Positions 60,602 through 64,000 of a stretch of 64,000 nt of DNA are shown piece after piece; within the stretch, counting starts at the first letter, position 1; every line of letters begins with the position of its first letter. Source of the stretch: Candidatus Rikenella faecigallinarum. GTDB lineage: Bacteria > Bacteroidota > Bacteroidia > Bacteroidales > Rikenellaceae. Location: the NCBI GenBank assembly GCA_019113395.1, contig DXHL01000037.1:1-64000 (forward strand). The letters run 5' to 3'. The notes below the pieces were generated by a model, which saw only the letters and a list, made by a program, of their open reading frames with translations, had not been told where the DNA came from and did no database searches. Position numbers and translations under genes: made by a program.

Positions 60602-61258
60602 ATGAAAAGAGTACTTATCCTGACTGCTGCGGTACTCGGAATGAGTGCCGCCCTTCCAACGGCCTCCGCACAAAGCCTCGAAGCTGCTCTCCAGAAAGCA
60701 GTGGTAAGCCGTGTCGAGAATCCGATAGTCTTTTCGACTCGGGACACGCTGTTTGCGCTCTCACTACCAACCGATGAAAAGCCCGAAATCTACCTCCATA
60801 TCACCGTGGGAAAGAATGGCAAGGTGAAAGAAAAAATGACCCGTGTCAATGCCAACCACATCGGGGCCAATGTGGCGCCTGCGTTTGTAGAGGCGACGAA
60901 GGAGCTGCGCATAGACCGCGCCCTGCTGGCCGGGATGAGCGGGCAAGACACCGCGCTGATGGTCACCATCCCCCTCGCCTACCAGTGCGTGCTGGATACC
61001 ATTAGCCGTGCGTGGCCTGATGCTTCCTTAAAATTACAAGACCTAAACAATGCACTGGTGCAGAATTCTCCAACTTACCCTTCTAACATGAAAATTGGCC
61101 CTGATTTCCGTCCAGTCACTCCTGAAGAAATCGAAAAAGGGAATCAATTACACGTTATGGTAGCTTATGACTGGGCCGAATCCCAATATATAAAAACAAC
61201 CTCTTCACCATTATGGCTCTACATGGTCTTTATTGACTTACCTCACTCTGAAAACTAA
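60602..61258 (+). CDS. Small secreted protein (paralog B)
   Basis: Signal peptide; central block almost identical to paralog A, different N- and C-termini. Confidence 0.75.
   Translation: MKRVLILTAAVLGMSAALPTASAQSLEAALQKAVVSRVENPIVFSTRDTLFALSLPTDEKPEIYLHITVGKNGKVKEKMTRVNANHIGANVAPAFVEATKELRIDRALLAGMSGQDTALMVTIPLAYQCVLDTISRAWPDASLKLQDLNNALVQNSPTYPSNMKIGPDFRPVTPEEIEKGNQLHVMVAYDWAESQYIKTTSSPLWLYMVFIDLPHSEN
60698..61024 (+). repeat. Near-identical DNA block, copy 2
   Basis: Direct repeat of 60051..60377. Confidence 0.9.
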
Positions 61259-61310
61259 TCCCCCCGTCATACCCCATACGCTGTCATCCCTTCTCCCTAT
61301 TGAAAAAAAT

Positions 61311-61341
61311 TTGTGTAATCCGAAAAAGGAAGATACCTTTG
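61311..61341 (+). promoter_or_regulatory. Putative promoter of the sdh operon
   Basis: TTG (61311) - 20 nt - TACCTTTG (61334..61341), about 255 nt upstream of sdhC. Confidence 0.6.
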
Positions 61342-61596
61342 TTAGCGGAAAAACAGAACCCGATTCCCTGACGAATCAAACCATACCCCCTAACGGGCGC
61401 CGTACCCCATGGTGCCATAACTATTTTTATGTATACCCTGCCCTAAACCGCTCCCGGAACACGGCCTACACAAACCCACTCCGGGAACGGAAACGCAGAC
61501 CCGACTACCCCCATCCACACCACAATCCCCGCCTGCAAAACCCTTCTGGAAGAATACACTGGCTTACAAAATAATCACTCTAAACCTTCTAAACCT

Positions 61597-62262
61597 ATGA
61601 GTAAACTCTGGAGCTCTTCCATCGGGAAGAAATTGGTGATGAGCCTCTCGGGACTCTTCCTGGTCATCTTCCTGCTCGTCCACCTGGTCGCCAACCTCTT
61701 CTTCTACGGAGGTCCCGACGCCTACAACGCCATGTGCGTATTCATGGACACAAACCCCTTCATCCGGATTATGGTCCCCGTCCTCGCACTCGGATTCATT
61801 ATCCACATCGCCTGGGCTACGGCTATCACACTCAAAAACCAAACCGCTCGCCCGGTGAAATACAAAGTCCAGGACCTCAGCAAATCATCGGCCTGGGAAT
61901 CGCGTAACATGTACGTCCTCGGAATTATCGTCCTGGGCATCCTCGCCTGGCACCTCTCCGACTTCTGGGCACACATGCAACTCCAACACTTCATCGGCGG
62001 CGAAGCCGTAGCCAGCCCCTACGTCCTGCTCGTGGAAACCTTCGCCAACCCCGTTATCTCCATCCTCTACATCATCTGGATTATCGCCCTCTGGTTCCAC
62101 CTGCGCCACGGCTTCTGGAGCGCATTCCAAACCATCGGACTCGACAACCAAATCTGGATTAAACGCTGGAAATGCATCGCCAAAGTCTATGCCTTTATCG
62201 TGGCCGTAGGCTTTATCTCGATACCGGTAGCTGTGCTGCTGATGCGCTGCTTCTGCTGCTAA
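61597..62262 (+). CDS. sdhC: Succinate dehydrogenase/fumarate reductase cytochrome b subunit
   Basis: SSIGKKLVMSLSGLFLVIFLLVHLVANLFFYGG, LWFHLRHGFWSAFQT; followed by sdhA. Confidence 0.93.
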   Translation: MSKLWSSSIGKKLVMSLSGLFLVIFLLVHLVANLFFYGGPDAYNAMCVFMDTNPFIRIMVPVLALGFIIHIAWATAITLKNQTARPVKYKVQDLSKSSAWESRNMYVLGIIVLGILAWHLSDFWAHMQLQHFIGGEAVASPYVLLVETFANPVISILYIIWIIALWFHLRHGFWSAFQTIGLDNQIWIKRWKCIAKVYAFIVAVGFISIPVAVLLMRCFCC

Positions 62263-62351
62263 CCCACACGCAATCGGAACGCAACAACCGTGCCGCCACC
62301 CTCGCGCGGCGGACACTCCTTTCCATTCACCCTTAATTTCGACTGAAAGAA

Positions 62352-64000
62352 ATGAGCATACTCGATTCCAAAATCCCCGAAGGACCCCTGGCCCAGAAGT
62401 GGAGCAAACATAAAGCAGACATCAAAGTAGTCAGCCCCGCCAACAAACGCAAACTCGACGTCATCGTCGTCGGAACAGGGCTGGCAGGCGCCTCGGCAGC
62501 CGCCTCGCTCGGCGAACTCGGCTACAACGTCAAGGTATTCTGCATCAGCGACTCGCCCCGCCGTGCACACTCCATCGCTGCACAGGGGGGTATCAACGCC
62601 GCCAAAAACTACCAAAACGACAACGACTCCGTATTCCGCCTCTTCTACGACACCATCAAAGGGGGCGACTACCGTGCCCGCGAAGCCAACGTATATCGTC
62701 TGGCCGAAGTATCGAACTCCATCATCGACCAGTGCGTCGCTCAAGGAGTACCCTTCGCACGCGACTACGGCGGACTGCTCGACAACCGCTCGTTCGGGGG
62801 GGCTCAGGTGAGCCGTACCTTCTACGCCCGCGGTCAAACCGGACAACAGCTCCTGCTGGGTGCCTACGCTGCCCTGAACCGCCAAATTAAAAAAGGCTCC
62901 GTCAAATCCTTCCCGCGTCACGAAATGCTTGACGTGGTGCTCATCGACGGCAAAGCACGCGGTATCATCACCCGCAACCTCGTCACCGGCGAAATCGAAC
63001 GCCACGGAGCACACGCCGTCCTGATTTGCTCGGGCGGTTACGGCAACGTCTTCTTCCTCTCGACCAACGCCATGAACTCCAACGGCTCGGCCGCCTGGCA
63101 GTGCTACAAGAAGGGGGCAATGTTTGCCAACCCCTGCTTCACGCAGATTCACCCGACCTGTATCCCCAAACACGGCGAACAACAGTCCAAACTGACCCTG
63201 ATGTCCGAATCGCTGCGTAACGACGGACGTATATGGGTGCCGAAAAAGAAAGAAGACGTGGAAGCCGTACGCAGCGGCGCCAAAAAACCGTCGCAGATTC
63301 CCGAAGAGGACCGCGACTACTACCTCGAACGCCGCTACCCGGCCTTCGGGAACCTCGTACCGCGTGACGTGGCCTCGCGTGCCGCCAAAGAACGCTGCGA
63401 CGCCGGCTACGGCGTGAACGAAACGGGGCTGGCCGTATTCCTCGACTTCTCGACCGCCATCGCCCGTCTCGGGAAAGATGTCATCGCACAACGCTACGGA
63501 AACCTCTTCCAGATGTACGAAAAAATCGTGGACGTGAACCCGTACGAAGAACCGATGATGATTTACCCGGCCGTGCACTACACCATGGGCGGTATCTGGG
63601 TGGACTACAACCTGATGACCACCATCCCGGGTCTGTATGCCCTGGGTGAAGCCAACTTCTCGGACCACGGTGCCAACCGTCTGGGGGCATCGGCTCTGAT
63701 GCAGGGTCTGGCCGACGGCTACTTCGTGATTCCCTACACCCTGGGCGACTACCTCTCGCACGACATTCAAACCCCGAAAATCGACACCAACCACCCCGCT
63801 TTCGCTGAAGCTGAACAAGCCGTGAAGGACAAAATCAACAAACTGTTTGCCATCAACGGGAAACGTTCGGTCGATGACCTGCATCGTGCCTTGGGCGACA
63901 TCATGTGGGAAAATGTCGGTATGGCCCGTACGAAAGAGAGCCTCGAAAAAGCGATTGTCGAAATTCAGAAACTGCGCAAAGAGTTCTGGAGCAACGTCCG
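62352..64000 (+). CDS. sdhA: Succinate dehydrogenase/fumarate reductase flavoprotein subunit (truncated by window end)
   Basis: [51 protein letters not shown]; frame open to position 64000. Confidence 0.97.
   Translation, partial: MSILDSKIPEGPLAQKWSKHKADIKVVSPANKRKLDVIVVGTGLAGASAAASLGELGYNVKVFCISDSPRRAHSIAAQGGINAAKNYQNDNDSVFRLFYDTIKGGDYRAREANVYRLAEVSNSIIDQCVAQGVPFARDYGGLLDNRSFGGAQVSRTFYARGQTGQQLLLGAYAALNRQIKKGSVKSFPRHEMLDVVLIDGKARGIITRNLVTGEIERHGAHAVLICSGGYGNVFFLSTNAMNSNGSAAWQCYKKGAMFANPCFTQIHPTCIPKHGEQQSKLTLMSESLRNDGRIWVPKKKEDVEAVRSGAKKPSQIPEEDRDYYLERRYPAFGNLVPRDVASRAAKERCDAGYGVNETGLAVFLDFSTAIARLGKDVIAQRYGNLFQMYEKIVDVNPYEEPMMIYPAVHYTMGGIWVDYNLMTTIPGLYALGEANFSDHGANRLGASALMQGLADGYFVIPYTLGDYLSHDIQTPKIDTNHPAFAEAEQAVKDKINKLFAINGKRSVDDLHRALGDIMWENVGMARTKESLEKAIVEIQKLRKEFWSNV

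Overview
The window is about 64 kb of a Bacteroidota chromosome, probably Bacteroidales and possibly Rikenellaceae/Alistipes-like (inferred from gene content and from promoters matching TTG-N19-21-TAnnTTTG). Most of it is core genome. The main blocks are: a beta-helix gene with an apparent frameshift; an FtsX-type ABC permease; an M48 protease; a TolC/MacA/ATPase/MacB-type efflux operon; a BACON-like lipoprotein; an NhaC antiporter; a LytTR two-component pair; a Ser-type sulfatase with a long unexplained C-terminal extension coupled to a Nim-like flavoprotein; pyrC and a dolichol-phosphate-mannose-synthase-like glycosyltransferase; dtd and a polyprenyl synthase; the tRNA-Tyr/tRNA-Gly/tuf/tRNA-Trp/secE/nusG/rplKAJL/rpoBC block; an S24/XRE-like regulator; NUDIX/pyrE; GH89; tatD; kbl; two tandem TetR regulators; purD; an S46 peptidase; type I asparaginase; tRNA-Ser; an ExbB/ExbD operon; deoC; reverse rubrerythrin and a Fur-family regulator; a tandem pair of small secreted paralogs; and sdhC plus a truncated sdhA. 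I saw no CRISPR array, rRNA, transposase or complete mobile element. The best candidates for something undescribed are: (1) an ORF-less transcription unit at about 39.55-39.75 kb with a promoter, an intrinsic terminator and a perfect 12-bp-arm inverted repeat, next to an S24/XRE-like regulator; (2) an AT-hook-bearing TetR in a tandem TetR pair, downstream of an AT-rich region with perfect palindromes; (3) the sulfatase C-terminal extension joined by ATGA overlap to a Nim-like gene; (4) the mosaic secreted paralogs at 59.9-61.3 kb. All functional readings are inferences from reading the sequence; no database search was run.
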